Below, in pieces: positions 1 to 9,973 of a stretch of DNA of 64,000 nt; the first letter of the stretch is position 1; each line of letters opens with the position of its first letter. The DNA is taken from assembly GCA_020832135.1 (NCBI GenBank), contig JAFIFG010000101.1, forward strand, positions 1 to 64,000. The letters run 5' to 3'. The notes beneath the pieces were generated by a model. The model worked only from the letters and a program-made list of their open reading frames with translations, ran no database searches and had not been told where the DNA came from. Both the position numbers and the translations under genes were made by a program. Source of the stretch: Clostridiaceae bacterium (GTDB lineage: Bacteria > Bacillota > Clostridia > Peptostreptococcales > Natronincolaceae).

Positions 1-695
1 CTACTGACAAAGTAAGTCAATTAAAAGATGAGGGTATGGAAAGTCTAAAAGACCTAGTAGAAAAAACCAATAGCAATAATAGATCCACTAAGGAAATTCA
101 TGAAGTTATTATAAACACAAATGAAAGTGCAGAAAAAATACAAAATTCAAGTCAAATGATTAGAAGTATTGCAGAACAAACAAATTTACTGGCATTGAAT
201 GCAGCTATAGAGGCGGCTAGGGCTGGGGAAGCCGGAAGAGGCTTTGCTGTAGTAGCAGAAGAAATTAGAAAGCTTGCTGAACAATCCAGTCAGTTTACAG
301 AAGAAATTGGAACTATTATCCATGAGTTAATCAGTAAAACTGGACAAGCTGTTAATACCATGCAAGAGGTAAGTAAGTCAGTTGAGTCTCAAACAAAGAG
401 TGTAAAAATCACCAATACTAAATTTGAAGGTATCAACGATGCTATTGAACAAATGAAGGAAGCAATAGCAGCTATTAATACATCGGGAGAAGAAATGGAA
501 AATAAAAAAGATGAAATAATAGCTATTATTGAAAACCTCTCAGCTACTTCAGAACAAAATGCGGCTGGAACGGAAGAAGCTTCAGCATCTATAGAAGAAC
601 AAACTGCTGCTATGGAAGAGATAGCTAATGCTAGTGAAGCTCTAGCAAATTTAGCAGAGGAAATGCAGAAGAGTGTTACAAGATTTAAGTATTAA
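1..695 (+). CDS. Methyl-accepting chemotaxis protein, C-terminal part (5' end outside window)
   Basis: The reading frame is open from the first bases of the window, so the N-terminus (sensor and membrane parts) lies upstream. The visible ~230 residues are a cytoplasmic chemoreceptor signalling domain: long alpha-helical heptads around the highly conserved hairpin tip ([20 protein letters not shown] followed by [18 protein letters not shown]). This tip binds CheW and CheA and controls the flagellar motor. Glu/Gln/Ala-rich segments after the tip ([18 protein letters not shown]) look like methylation helices. It ends at a strong terminator. The sensed ligand cannot be judged because the sensor region is missing. 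Confidence 0.95.
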   Translation, partial: TDKVSQLKDEGMESLKDLVEKTNSNNRSTKEIHEVIINTNESAEKIQNSSQMIRSIAEQTNLLALNAAIEAARAGEAGRGFAVVAEEIRKLAEQSSQFTEEIGTIIHELISKTGQAVNTMQEVSKSVESQTKSVKITNTKFEGINDAIEQMKEAIAAINTSGEEMENKKDEIIAIIENLSATSEQNAAGTEEASASIEEQTAAMEEIANASEALANLAEEMQKSVTRFKY

Positions 696-729
696 ATCTC
701 TATAAATTTTCTATTATAGTCACTATATA

Positions 730-770
730 ATAAGGAGAGTCTTTGACATTATATCAAAGACTCTCCTTAT
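730..770 (+). terminator. Intrinsic terminator after the chemoreceptor gene
   Basis: A 17-bp perfect inverted repeat (730-746 with 754-770) has a 7-nt loop and is followed by T-rich sequence. It sits 35 bases after the chemoreceptor stop. Confidence 0.9.
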
Positions 771-942
771 TTATAATTATTTTAGAGGATATAGAAGGGT
801 TATAAGAATATTTGTAGAAGTAAGTGTAGGGGGCAATCCTAATAATCATTAAAACCCTATATAAAGCCTTACAATTCTTTAAGAGATACTGTATATATAA
901 TACAGATCAAATAAAACAGCAAATCTATAAGGAGGTATTAGC

Positions 943-2061
943 ATGAATTTCAAGAAAATTGCTATTTTAGGATCAGGGCAAGGCGGATTAGCCTGTGCTG
1001 CTGATATGGTATTACTTGGTGGGTGTGAGGTTAATTTATTTGCACGATCAAATCCAGGGAAAAGTCTTAAAGCTGTCCAGAAAGCAGGGGGCATACACAT
1101 TATAAGAGGTGGAGAGAAGAAGTATGCTAAGCTAAATAAAATAACTTCTAATATTGAAGAGGCAATTGAAGGAGTAGATTTAATCATGCCAGTAGTTCCT
1201 AGCTACGGACATAAATATTTAGCGGAATTATTAGCACCTCATGTAAAAGATGGAACTACAATTATTTTAAATCCTGGCTCTACAGGTGGAGTCTTAGAAT
1301 TTTTAAAAGTATTTAAGGATAAAGGGGTCACCGCAAATTTTAATTTAGCAGAGACCAATACACTACCCTATGCTGTTAGACATGCAGGACCTGCAACAGT
1401 AAACGTTCTTTTGGATGCTGAAAATTTAATGTTTTCAGCATTTCCCGCTGAAAAAACAGATATAATGCTAGAAGCATTTAGAAAATTATATCCAACAACA
1501 GTAAAATCACAAAATATACTAGAAGTAGCCTTAAATAATGGAAATCCCATTAGTCATCCAGCTGCAGCAATTCTAAATGCTGGAAGAATAGAGTACACAA
1601 AAGGTGATTACTATCATTACAAAGAAGGAATTACACCATCTATTGCTAGAATGCTAGAGGCACTGGATCGAGAGAGATTAGCAATATGTAAAGTCATAGG
1701 AGTAAAAGGAATACCAACATCTGAAAGACTAACTACTTTAGGTTATACAGAACCAGGAGAAAATCTATATGAGCAGTACCATACAAGTGAGTTTTTCGCA
1801 CCTATTAAAGCACCAGAAAATCTTGACGGAAGGTTTATTACTGAGGATGTACCTTATGGCTTAGTAACTTGGTGTACTTTAGCGGATACAATCTGTGTAG
1901 AGGTGCCGCTTATGAGATCTTTAGTGCATATTGCTTCTGCATTGCAGGGTGTTGATTATTTCAAAGAAGGCAGATCAATGGAAAATTTAGGATTAAAGGA
2001 TATGAGTTTAGAGGAACTAAAACAATTTGTGACTATAGGAGCAATAAAAGCAGTTAGTTAA
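943..2061 (+). CDS. NAD/NADP octopine/nopaline (opine) dehydrogenase family protein
   Basis: The 372-residue product matches the opine dehydrogenase family, which reductively condenses an amino acid with a 2-oxo acid (or runs in reverse) using NAD(P)H. The N-terminal Rossmann fold begins with ILGSGQGGLACAAD (residues 8-21, the GxGxxG nucleotide loop). The C-terminal helical catalytic domain carries NNGNPISHPAAAILNAG; its His is the family's conserved catalytic histidine. AAGGAGGT at 929-936 sets the ATG start. The gene is monocistronic, with a terminator right after it. The amino acid and keto acid substrates cannot be told from sequence. A role in redox balance or amino-acid fermentation is inference. 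Confidence 0.88.
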   Translation: MNFKKIAILGSGQGGLACAADMVLLGGCEVNLFARSNPGKSLKAVQKAGGIHIIRGGEKKYAKLNKITSNIEEAIEGVDLIMPVVPSYGHKYLAELLAPHVKDGTTIILNPGSTGGVLEFLKVFKDKGVTANFNLAETNTLPYAVRHAGPATVNVLLDAENLMFSAFPAEKTDIMLEAFRKLYPTTVKSQNILEVALNNGNPISHPAAAILNAGRIEYTKGDYYHYKEGITPSIARMLEALDRERLAICKVIGVKGIPTSERLTTLGYTEPGENLYEQYHTSEFFAPIKAPENLDGRFITEDVPYGLVTWCTLADTICVEVPLMRSLVHIASALQGVDYFKEGRSMENLGLKDMSLEELKQFVTIGAIKAVS

Positions 2062-2098
2062 GTATTTTATATTGAAAATTGTATAATATAATGATAAA

Positions 2099-2145
2099 TA
2101 AGAGAGAATGACCATAATTATTCTAATGGGGGTCATTCTCTCTTT
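2099..2145 (+). terminator. Intrinsic terminator after opine dehydrogenase
   Basis: AGAGAGAATGACC (2101-2113) pairs perfectly with GGTCATTCTCTCT (2131-2143). The right arm runs into TTTTTA. Confidence 0.9.
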
Positions 2146-2251
2146 TTATCATCTTTTATAAAAATATAGGGACAGATAAAATTATGTTACAATAGAAGAT
2201 AGGGTAAAAACGAAGAAATAGATTTAAGAAGCTAATGAGAAGGGGTGAAAT

Positions 2252-5200
2252 ATGTTTTATATTGATGAGAAAACTATAATAGAAATTGTTAATAATTCAG
2301 ATATATATAACAAAGGATTTAAGTACTATCTAAATAATAAAGTAATGATGTTAAAACCTGATCATAGCTTTAGAAACTTTAGAGCAAAGGTAGCAGGAAC
2401 ACATATTTATCATGTGGAGGTAAGTTTTAACCTTTATGGAGAAGTTGTAGATAAGGAATGTACTTGTGCTGCCTATGATAGATATTGGGGATATTGTAAG
2501 CACATCGTAGCAGTACTACTTGATATTCATAATAAAGATAAACAAGGAAAATTTCAACATAGCGATAAGAAAAATCAAGCTAAAGGAATCCTAGAGTATT
2601 TTAGGAATCAACAATTTAATCAATATAATGAAAAGAAAGATGTACAATTAGAAATAACCTATGAGTTGGAAAAAGAATTTTATAAAGATAGTTTAGGGAC
2701 CTCCTATTTAACCCTTCGTATAGGGCAGGAGCGACTATATGTTGTTAGAAGCATGAGGGATTTCATGGAAAAAATTTATTATAAAAAGACTATAGATTTT
2801 GGTAAAAATTTCACCTTTGATCCTATAGAGCATAAGTTTAATGAAGAAAATCAAAAAATTATAGATTTAATTCAAGAGGTTTACGAACATGAAGACAATT
2901 TAAGCTCAGGTTTTTATAGTAAAAAGAGAGATTCCTTATTCAAGGGGAAAAGGGTTCAATTAACAAAAAAAATGTTAAAGAGATTTTTAGAGATTGTAGG
3001 TAAGGAATACTTTTCTAAGAAAGGCGTATTGAAGGCAAATATATTCGGACAAGAATATACCAAAATAGATATATATCAAGAAAATTTTCCAATTGAATTT
3101 CAGCTTCATCAAAGGAGAGAGGATGTATATCTTAAGGTAAGTCATAAGGGAACCTTAATTCCTTTAGTGGCAGATGGGGAGTATTTCTTTACTGATAAAG
3201 GAATTTGCAGAGTAGAGGAGGAAACTAGAAAAAACTTTTTACCCTTCTATCAGATTTTATCTAAGGAGCAAGGGTCCCAGATCATGATACCAAAGAAGGA
3301 ACAAGAGGTTTTTTTATCTGAGGTCTACCCCATCATGAAGGAGCTTGGATCAGTAAAAATTGATGAAAAACTTGAAAATATAATGGATACGTCTGCTATA
3401 AGTCCAGAGGTTTATTTAGATAAGTCCGGGGATACCATAACAGCAGATATTCATTTTATTTATGGCAATACTACTATCTATCCGTTTCATACTAAAGAGA
3501 GAGAAATTTTAAAGGCAGAGCAAATTCTCCTCAGGGATACAAAAAGGGAGAGACAGGTAATTAGTTTCTTTGAAGATAGTGATTTTAAGGTAAAAAATGA
3601 TTTGATTTATTTGGATGATGAGGAAGGTATATTTCAACTAATTCATAAAAGGCTAGAAAAATTACAATCATTAGCGGATATCTATTATTCTGAAGCCTTT
3701 AAGTCTATAGAGGTGAAGCATTCATCTAGCTTTAAAGGTGGATTTAATCTAAATACAGAAGAAAATTTATTAGAGTTTCACTTCGATATAGAAGGGATTC
3801 AGGAATCAGAATTAAAGAGATTATTTCACTCCCTTAAAGAAAAGAAAAAATACCATCGACTAAAAGATGGCTCCTTTATTCCTTTAGAAGATAAGGGCTT
3901 AAGTGATATAAATGATTTGATGGAGAGCTTAGATTTAACCGGGGAAAGCTTCAAAGATAAGGTTATCAAAATACCAAAGTTTAATGGGCTTTATATAGAG
4001 GAACTTATAAAAGAGAAAAATTTAGATTTTATTAAAAAAAATAAGGCCTTTAAGAAATTTGTGGAGGATATTAAAGAATTTGAAGATATAGAATATGAAA
4101 TACCACAAGAGTTAAAGAATACTTTAAGAAATTATCAAACTATTGGATTTAGATGGTTAAAATCCTTGAGTCATTATGGACTTGGAGGTATTTTAGCAGA
4201 TGATATGGGATTAGGAAAGACTTTACAGGTGTTAACGTATTTACTGTCTGAAAAACAAGAAAAAGGTGAAATGCCTACCCTGATTGTTGCTCCAACCTCG
4301 TTAGTATATAACTGGTTATCAGAGGTCGAGAAGTTCACACCGCAGTTGAAAGTTATGGTACTTACAGGAAATAAAGATGAAAGAAGAGCTAAATTAGAAA
4401 ATATCAAAGGATATGATATCATTGTAACTTCTTACCCTCTTATACGTAGAGATGATGAATTTTATGAAAATATACATTTTAGATGCTGTATATTAGATGA
4501 AGCACAGCATATTAAAAATCCTCTTTCTCAAAATGCTAAATCTGTAAAAACAATAAAGGCTAATCAATATTTTGCTTTAACAGGAACACCTATTGAGAAT
4601 TCTTTAACAGAGTTATGGTCTATTTTTGATTTTATTATGCCAGGTTATTTACTATCCCATCATAGATTTAGAGGACGTTTTGAAAAGCCTATTACTATGG
4701 AAAATGATCAAAGAGCTTTGTTGGATTTAGGCAGGTTGATCAAGCCATTTATACTAAGAAGGCTGAAAAAAAATGTGCTACAGGAGCTTCCAGAAAAAAT
4801 AGAAAGTAAAATGGTGGCGGAGCTAGATCAAGAACAAAAGAAGGTATATATGGCTTATTTAAGTAAGATAAAAGGAGAAATCGAAGAAGAAATACAAAGC
4901 CAAGGTTTTGAGAAGAGCCATATTAAAATTTTAGCTGCTTTAACTAGGTTAAGGCAAATTTGTTGTCATCCTTCTTTATTTATTGAAAACTATGAAGGTT
5001 CTAGTGGTAAATTAGAATTGCTACAGGAGATCATAGAAAATAATATAGAAAGTGGACATAGGATATTATTATTTTCTCAGTTTACCAGTATGTTAGAAAT
5101 GATTAGAGTCATGTTGAATACAATGAAGCTAGATTATTACTATTTACATGGTGCTACACCGATGGAGGAGAGGGGCCATATGGTGAAGCAATTCAACGAG

Positions 5201-5518
5201 GGAAAGGGTAAGGTATTTTTAATTTCCTTAAAGGCGGGAGGAACTGGGTTAAATTTAACAGGTGCTGACACGGTTATTCACTTTGATCCATGGTGGAATC
5301 CTGCTGTGGAAGATCAAGCAACGGATCGAGCATATAGGATAGGTCAAAAAAACAAAGTTCATGTAATGAAGTTGATTACAAAGGGAACCATTGAAGAAAA
5401 GATATTAAAATTACAAGAAAAGAAAAGAAAAATAATCGAAGCAGTTATTCATCCGGGAGAAACCTTTATTTCTAAAATGAATCAAGAGGAATTGATGGAG
5501 CTTTTCAAAGTAGAATAA
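2252..5518 (+). CDS. SWIM zinc finger plus SNF2-family DEAD/DEAH helicase
   Basis: The product is 1088 residues. An N-terminal SWIM zinc finger (CTCAAYDRYWGYCKHIVAVL, about residues 71-90, C-x-C...C-x-H) is followed by a long bacterial SNF2-associated region (to about residue 620). The SNF2 ATPase core comes last: Walker A in ADDMGLGKT (near 650), Walker B DEAQ (near 749), SALTGTPIEN-type motif III, and C-terminal helicase motifs GGTGLNLTGAD and DRAYRIGQ (near 1025). Such proteins are double-stranded-DNA translocases of Swi2/Snf2 type. The bacterial role is poorly known; remodelling of protein-DNA complexes or a link to transcription or repair is inferred from the family. RBS is AAGGGGTG before the ATG. 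It appears to be transcribed alone. Confidence 0.93.
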   Translation: MFYIDEKTIIEIVNNSDIYNKGFKYYLNNKVMMLKPDHSFRNFRAKVAGTHIYHVEVSFNLYGEVVDKECTCAAYDRYWGYCKHIVAVLLDIHNKDKQGKFQHSDKKNQAKGILEYFRNQQFNQYNEKKDVQLEITYELEKEFYKDSLGTSYLTLRIGQERLYVVRSMRDFMEKIYYKKTIDFGKNFTFDPIEHKFNEENQKIIDLIQEVYEHEDNLSSGFYSKKRDSLFKGKRVQLTKKMLKRFLEIVGKEYFSKKGVLKANIFGQEYTKIDIYQENFPIEFQLHQRREDVYLKVSHKGTLIPLVADGEYFFTDKGICRVEEETRKNFLPFYQILSKEQGSQIMIPKKEQEVFLSEVYPIMKELGSVKIDEKLENIMDTSAISPEVYLDKSGDTITADIHFIYGNTTIYPFHTKEREILKAEQILLRDTKRERQVISFFEDSDFKVKNDLIYLDDEEGIFQLIHKRLEKLQSLADIYYSEAFKSIEVKHSSSFKGGFNLNTEENLLEFHFDIEGIQESELKRLFHSLKEKKKYHRLKDGSFIPLEDKGLSDINDLMESLDLTGESFKDKVIKIPKFNGLYIEELIKEKNLDFIKKNKAFKKFVEDIKEFEDIEYEIPQELKNTLRNYQTIGFRWLKSLSHYGLGGILADDMGLGKTLQVLTYLLSEKQEKGEMPTLIVAPTSLVYNWLSEVEKFTPQLKVMVLTGNKDERRAKLENIKGYDIIVTSYPLIRRDDEFYENIHFRCCILDEAQHIKNPLSQNAKSVKTIKANQYFALTGTPIENSLTELWSIFDFIMPGYLLSHHRFRGRFEKPITMENDQRALLDLGRLIKPFILRRLKKNVLQELPEKIESKMVAELDQEQKKVYMAYLSKIKGEIEEEIQSQGFEKSHIKILAALTRLRQICCHPSLFIENYEGSSGKLELLQEIIENNIESGHRILLFSQFTSMLEMIRVMLNTMKLDYYYLHGATPMEERGHMVKQFNEGKGKVFLISLKAGGTGLNLTGADTVIHFDPWWNPAVEDQATDRAYRIGQKNKVHVMKLITKGTIEEKILKLQEKKRKIIEAVIHPGETFISKMNQEELMELFKVE

Positions 5519-5554
5519 GAGTAGGTCAAAAAAAGATAAAAAATTTAAATTTAA

Positions 5555-5583
5555 TTGACAGTGTACTTTTGAAAATATATAAT
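5555..5583 (+). promoter_or_regulatory. Consensus sigma-A promoter of the TetR-family gene
   Basis: TTGACA (5555-5560), a 17-bp spacer and TATAAT (5578-5583) match the vegetative consensus exactly. Transcription should start near 5590, upstream of the palindrome at 5598-5629. Confidence 0.85.
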
Positions 5584-5597
5584 GCTTTTAGACTAAA

Positions 5598-5629
5598 GTA
5601 CAAATTTCGACATAAACATACATTTGTAC
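5598..5629. promoter_or_regulatory. Candidate autoregulatory operator of the TetR-family gene
   Basis: GTACAAAT (5598-5605) and ATTTGTAC (5622-5629) form a perfect 8-bp inverted repeat separated by 16 bp. It lies between the promoter and the start codon of a TetR-family regulator. Position and symmetry suggest the regulator's own binding site. This is inference. Confidence 0.45.
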
Positions 5630-5644
5630 ACAGGAGGAAATCAT

Positions 5645-6331
5645 ATGCATATGACAGAAAATAAAGGAAAGCTTCCACTGAGGGATTTTAAATTTGCTAA
5701 AACAAGATATAATGTCCTACAATCATTTTTAAAATTAAGTGCCACAAAAGATTATGAAGATATTAGTATAGAGGAAATATGTGAACTAGCAGAGATATCT
5801 AGAGGGACTTTTTTTAATTATTTTCCTTCGAAGGACCATGTTTTCACTTATTATGGTTGGTATTTTTGTGCTGAGCTAAACATTGCTTTGAAAAATAAAG
5901 AAAGTCTTAACACTACAACCTATGAAAAAATTAAATATATTTTTCAATTTACAATAGAACAAGACAAGAAATATGAAAAGTTATTTCCTGTGTTTGTTAG
6001 CCATATATTAAGACGTGAAGTTAATATCATGGATGATATAAAATTTACTAAAGTTGATTTGTTATATTTATTTGGAGACTGTGAAGGTTTTGATACAAAT
6101 GAAGAGGTGGTAAATTTACCTACTGCGGCAGAAATGCTACTTAAATTAGTACGAGAGGGAATAGAAAAAGGGGAGTTTAAACCAGATATAAATGTACGGA
6201 AAGTATTACTAAACTTACTTTCTGTTTACTTCAGCCCTCCAATTAGCTACAAATTTATGAGGGAAATATATTCTCTTCAAGAAGCATATGACCTTTTATT
6301 AGAGGATATATTAGAGCCTATTTTAAAATAA
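5645..6331 (+). CDS. TetR/AcrR family transcriptional regulator
   Basis: This is a 228-residue regulator. Residues about 20-65 form a TetR helix-turn-helix: EDISIEEICELAEISRGTFF then NYFPSKDHVF, the usual tail of the recognition helix. The C-terminal ligand and dimerisation half is divergent, and its inducer is unknown. I chose the ATG at 5645 because AGGAGGA ends 6 bases upstream; the frame extends to a TTG at 5624, but that codon precedes the RBS. It has its own consensus promoter and a palindrome in the leader. No effector gene is transcribed with it, since the next gene is convergent, so its target is either itself or remote. Confidence 0.88.
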   Translation: MHMTENKGKLPLRDFKFAKTRYNVLQSFLKLSATKDYEDISIEEICELAEISRGTFFNYFPSKDHVFTYYGWYFCAELNIALKNKESLNTTTYEKIKYIFQFTIEQDKKYEKLFPVFVSHILRREVNIMDDIKFTKVDLLYLFGDCEGFDTNEEVVNLPTAAEMLLKLVREGIEKGEFKPDINVRKVLLNLLSVYFSPPISYKFMREIYSLQEAYDLLLEDILEPILK

Positions 6332-6335
6332 ATTA

Positions 6336-6381
6336 TAAGAAGCCTAAGGTTGAACTACTTTAAAATACATTAGGCTTCTTA
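6336..6381. terminator. Bidirectional terminator between the TetR gene and the K+ channel gene
   Basis: TAAGAAGCCTAA (6336-6347) pairs with TTAGGCTTCTTA (6370-6381) between convergent stops. The right arm overlaps the channel gene's stop codon. Confidence 0.8.
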
Positions 6382-7203
6382 CAATTTTTCAAACATTTTA
6401 ATCTTCTCTTCTTCTAATTTACACACTTTATTAAAACAATGCCAATTAATATTGCTTCTGCTGTCCCCATACCATTGGTACAAGCCTACATAATCCTTGA
6501 TAAATTCTATATTGTGTTTGGCATAATATCTAGATACAAAAACTAATTCATCCACTTCGACATCTGTACCTATTATAGAAATTCTTATAGAAATATTATC
6601 CTCTTTGAACAATGCAACTTTTAGATAATCTAGCAATTCTTTGTTTGTTTTATCCTGCAAATCGATATCCCAATACAACAGCTTCTCGAAATAATAATAT
6701 TCCTGAGACATATGAAATCTACGTTTTCTAACACCATTTTCATACACAAAAATCTCTAAAACCCTATTAACATTAACTAGTGCCCTGCCTTTATTACCAA
6801 CTCTAACAGAAAAATAAAATTTGTCAGTATCCTCTTTATATCGTATAAAGACTCTATTAGTAATTAAAATATTTTTTGGTCTCTTTACTAAATAATATAA
6901 AAACATACCTGTAAAGGTGGAGTTAATAATTACACCTGAAAAACCTTGAAGTACAGTAAGAAATTTTCCCAATTGATGGACAGCAGTGATATCTCCGTAA
7001 CCAATTGTTAAATAAGTTATGCCACTAAAATAAATAGCATCACTGAAGACAAGGCCGGAACTGGCACTAGAATTTTCTATGGCTCCATTTGAGTAGATAA
7101 TAGAGCCATAGGTGTTGTATAGATAAGCAAAGGCTATTATATTGAGACTTACCACCATTACATAAGTAATTAATAAAACAGAAACTCTTTTTAATATATC
7201 CAT
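6379..7203 (-). CDS. Potassium channel protein with KirBac-like C-terminal domain
   Basis: The 274-residue product has TM1 (about residues 7-29), a pore helix, the K+ selectivity filter TIGYGD (66-71) and TM2 (about 80-108), the two-TM channel fold. The cytoplasmic half resembles the inward-rectifier (IRK/KirBac) immunoglobulin-like domain: FSVRVGNKGRALV matches the family's FRVAN-type strand, and IRISIIGTDVEVDELVFVSRY matches the GxDE...ARH strand, followed by a DYVGLYQW and NINWHCFN tail. I inferred this family assignment by eye. It probably conducts K+ through the cytoplasmic membrane. RBS GGAGCGG precedes the ATG. The gene is downstream of and co-directional with the fusion receptor, separated by 77 bases. 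Confidence 0.85.
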   Translation of the reverse strand: MDILKRVSVLLITYVMVVSLNIIAFAYLYNTYGSIIYSNGAIENSSASSGLVFSDAIYFSGITYLTIGYGDITAVHQLGKFLTVLQGFSGVIINSTFTGMFLYYLVKRPKNILITNRVFIRYKEDTDKFYFSVRVGNKGRALVNVNRVLEIFVYENGVRKRRFHMSQEYYYFEKLLYWDIDLQDKTNKELLDYLKVALFKEDNISIRISIIGTDVEVDELVFVSRYYAKHNIEFIKDYVGLYQWYGDSRSNINWHCFNKVCKLEEEKIKMFEKL

Positions 7204-7280
7204 TTTCTAGTCCGCTCCAACCATGATTGATATGTCATACTGTTCTATATCATTAGTGTGGCTGAAAGGAGAAAAATTTA

Positions 7281-9758
7281 TTATGTATCTAACCAAATAT
7301 TATTGAATCTAAAAAAACCTATAGGATGTATTTTTACACCCTTTATGAAGGAATTAAAAATATAGCTATTACTAGTATGATAGAGAGGAATCCAAGGAGC
7401 ATCCTCTACAATTTGGCTTTGAATATTGCAGTAGGCTTCGTGGCGCCTATCGGGGTTTTTAGTATGAACTGCAGTATTTAGCATTTCCTCTACTTTAGGA
7501 TTATGATATCTTGTAAAATCTGTTACATTGTTAATATTAAACATAGGTTGTAGGAAATTATCTGGATCTCCAGTATCGCCGATCCATCTAAGTATGAAGA
7601 GATCACAGCCTTTGAAGGAGGCTAGCATGTCACTTCGATTTAATTCCTTAGAGACAATCTCTACTGTTACACCAATTGTTTCAAGTTGTTGCTTCACTTC
7701 TATAGCTATATCACTGTAGCTATCTTCCCCTAAATTGTTAAAGTAGTATAACTTTAAATTCTTGTTTTGTGACACTGTTAATCCAGCTTCTGATAGTAAG
7801 GCTTTAGCTTTAGAAAGATTATAAGGATACCCCTGCAAATTATTATCTTGAAGGATAGTAGGTGGGATAGGACCTTTAGCCTTTATACCAAAACCATTGG
7901 TTACATTTTTCACCAGTAGATCTTTATCAATAGAGAGGTTCAAGGCTTGTCTTGCTAATTTACTTTGAACCAGTGGATTTTTACTTTCAAGATTAAAGCC
8001 TACATAGTATGTACCATAGCCATTTTCCACTTTAATATTAGCTTTATAATTAGGATTATTACTCAAAGTATTATAACTATCTTTATTTAAAGTCATTAAA
8101 TGAACTTCATCTACCTCGAAGGAATTAGCACTATCATCTTTGCTATAAATAACTTCTACCTCGTCAATAAAGGCTCTGCCTTCATAATAATTTTCGAAGG
8201 CCTCCAATGTACAACCGTTATCATGACTGCTTTTAATCTTATAAGGACCTGCTCCAATAGAGTAATCTTCACCATCCACAATACTTGCAGCCACCTGGGC
8301 TAAGTTTAGAATAAAGGCAAGATAGGGTTTGGTTAGGGTAATAGACAATCTATAGTCGTCCTTAATTATAATCCCTTTTACTTCGGAGGCTTTGCCCTCC
8401 ATAAATTCTTTAGCACCATCTATCATTTCAAATAGCCAAGTATTAGGTGATTTTTTCTTAGGATCTAAAATCCTTTCAATAGAACTTTTAAAATCTCTAG
8501 ATTTTACTTCTTTTCCACTATGAAATTTGACACCACGTCTTAATAGAAAACTCCAAGTCACGCCGTCATCCTCTAGCTGCCAAGACTGAGCTACTGCGGG
8601 TATAATTTCAGTACCTTTACCAAACTTCACAAGACCTATATGTGTATTTGCGATTAAGTTAATAGAGGCATGTTCATAGGTGATGGCTGGGTCTAGTACG
8701 TTAGGAACACCACTATTTAAAACTTTAATAATAGATTTTTCTGTTGTTACTTTATGACTTATAGAATTTATTACACCAACTGTGGTTTTTGTAATCTCTG
8801 ACAGTGTGGTACTTAGTTCTTTGAGATACTTTACCGAAGATTTTTGATACTCTGTATCCATAGAGGCAGTTTCAGTTAAGTTTAATACTTTTTGAGCTGC
8901 ATTTTCCATACTATCTATAGTTTGAATCAAAGACTCAATGTTCTGAGCTTGTTTGTGGGAGGCTTGGTTTATTTCAGTTGTAACTTTGTTGGAGACATCT
9001 ACCGCTGAGACTATTTCCTCTATAGCTTTTTCTGTTTCTTTTACTGTGGCAACTCCATATTGAACCTGTTGTACACTTTCCTCCATAGCTTTTATAGAGT
9101 CTGAAGTGGACTGTTGAATCTCTCTAATGATGTATTCTATTTCATCTGTTGAAGAAGAACTTTTTTCTGCTAATTTTCGAACCTCTTGAGCCACTACTGC
9201 AAACCCCCTACCATGCTCACCAGCTCGAGCTGCTTCTATAGCAGCATTAAGTGCAAGTAGGTTTGTTTGATCAGCAATATCTTTAATAGCCGCTATAATC
9301 ACTTCAATTTTCTTTGATTTATCATTTAATTCTAAAACAGTTTTTTGAATATTTTCTACAGAGCCCTGGATATAATACATATTTTTAATAGTATTATCTA
9401 CAGTATCCTTACCGTGCTGTGATATGTTTAAAGCATTTGAGGAAACTTCACCTGCTTCATTTGTACTAACAGCTACCTGTTGTGAAAAAGCAGCAGTTTC
9501 ATTTACAACCTCTACGGATTTTTCAAGAAAATTAAATTGTTTCTCTGATTCCTCTGCTATTTTTTTAATGATATAGAGCATTTGATCCATAGTATCCTCT
9601 AATTGATCCACACCTGTTACAACCCTATTGGAAATTAAAGATTGCAATTTCTTTTTATCATCTAGATATTTAACGACTTGAGGGTCTATAGAGTCCCTAT
9701 TAGCATCATGCTGGTTAGCATTTAATATAGTAGTTTTTTTGTTTTTAGAAAAAAACAA
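7281..9758 (-). CDS. Chemoreceptor signalling domain fused to family 5 solute-binding protein
   Basis: The 825-residue fusion has two parts. Residues about 60-335 are a methyl-accepting chemotaxis signalling domain with the conserved hairpin tip ([20 protein letters not shown] then [19 protein letters not shown], residues 162-200). Residues about 340-825 are a full-length SBP_bac_5 domain (oligopeptide/dipeptide/nickel-binding type), beginning [16 protein letters not shown] and including [18 protein letters not shown] see no signal peptide, lipobox or membrane helix, so both parts should be cytoplasmic. Normally the binding protein is extracellular and separate from the receptor. The likely role is a soluble receptor that senses a cytoplasmic peptide-like ligand. 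Ligand and partners are unknown. Confidence 0.9.
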   Translation of the reverse strand: MFFSKNKKTTILNANQHDANRDSIDPQVVKYLDDKKKLQSLISNRVVTGVDQLEDTMDQMLYIIKKIAEESEKQFNFLEKSVEVVNETAAFSQQVAVSTNEAGEVSSNALNISQHGKDTVDNTIKNMYYIQGSVENIQKTVLELNDKSKKIEVIIAAIKDIADQTNLLALNAAIEAARAGEHGRGFAVVAQEVRKLAEKSSSSTDEIEYIIREIQQSTSDSIKAMEESVQQVQYGVATVKETEKAIEEIVSAVDVSNKVTTEINQASHKQAQNIESLIQTIDSMENAAQKVLNLTETASMDTEYQKSSVKYLKELSTTLSEITKTTVGVINSISHKVTTEKSIIKVLNSGVPNVLDPAITYEHASINLIANTHIGLVKFGKGTEIIPAVAQSWQLEDDGVTWSFLLRRGVKFHSGKEVKSRDFKSSIERILDPKKKSPNTWLFEMIDGAKEFMEGKASEVKGIIIKDDYRLSITLTKPYLAFILNLAQVAASIVDGEDYSIGAGPYKIKSSHDNGCTLEAFENYYEGRAFIDEVEVIYSKDDSANSFEVDEVHLMTLNKDSYNTLSNNPNYKANIKVENGYGTYYVGFNLESKNPLVQSKLARQALNLSIDKDLLVKNVTNGFGIKAKGPIPPTILQDNNLQGYPYNLSKAKALLSEAGLTVSQNKNLKLYYFNNLGEDSYSDIAIEVKQQLETIGVTVEIVSKELNRSDMLASFKGCDLFILRWIGDTGDPDNFLQPMFNINNVTDFTRYHNPKVEEMLNTAVHTKNPDRRHEAYCNIQSQIVEDAPWIPLYHTSNSYIFNSFIKGVKIHPIGFFRFNNIWLDT

Positions 9759-9973
9759 GATGTAACACCTCCAAAGTTAATAATATAATTGAATAAATAG
9801 AAAATTGGAATAATTATACAATCTACACAAATTATTATATTTCTACAAAAAATATATAAACCCTTTAAATAGCAACTAATAAATTTTATGATAAAATACA
9901 AAAGATTCCGCAGAATAATAAGTATACTAAAAAACTAGTGTGATTTTGAAGTTACAAAGGGAAGTGATATTCT

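Noticed and set aside
5624-5644. TTG 5624 as start of the TetR gene
   Set aside because: It lies upstream of the AGGAGGA that clearly serves the ATG at 5645.
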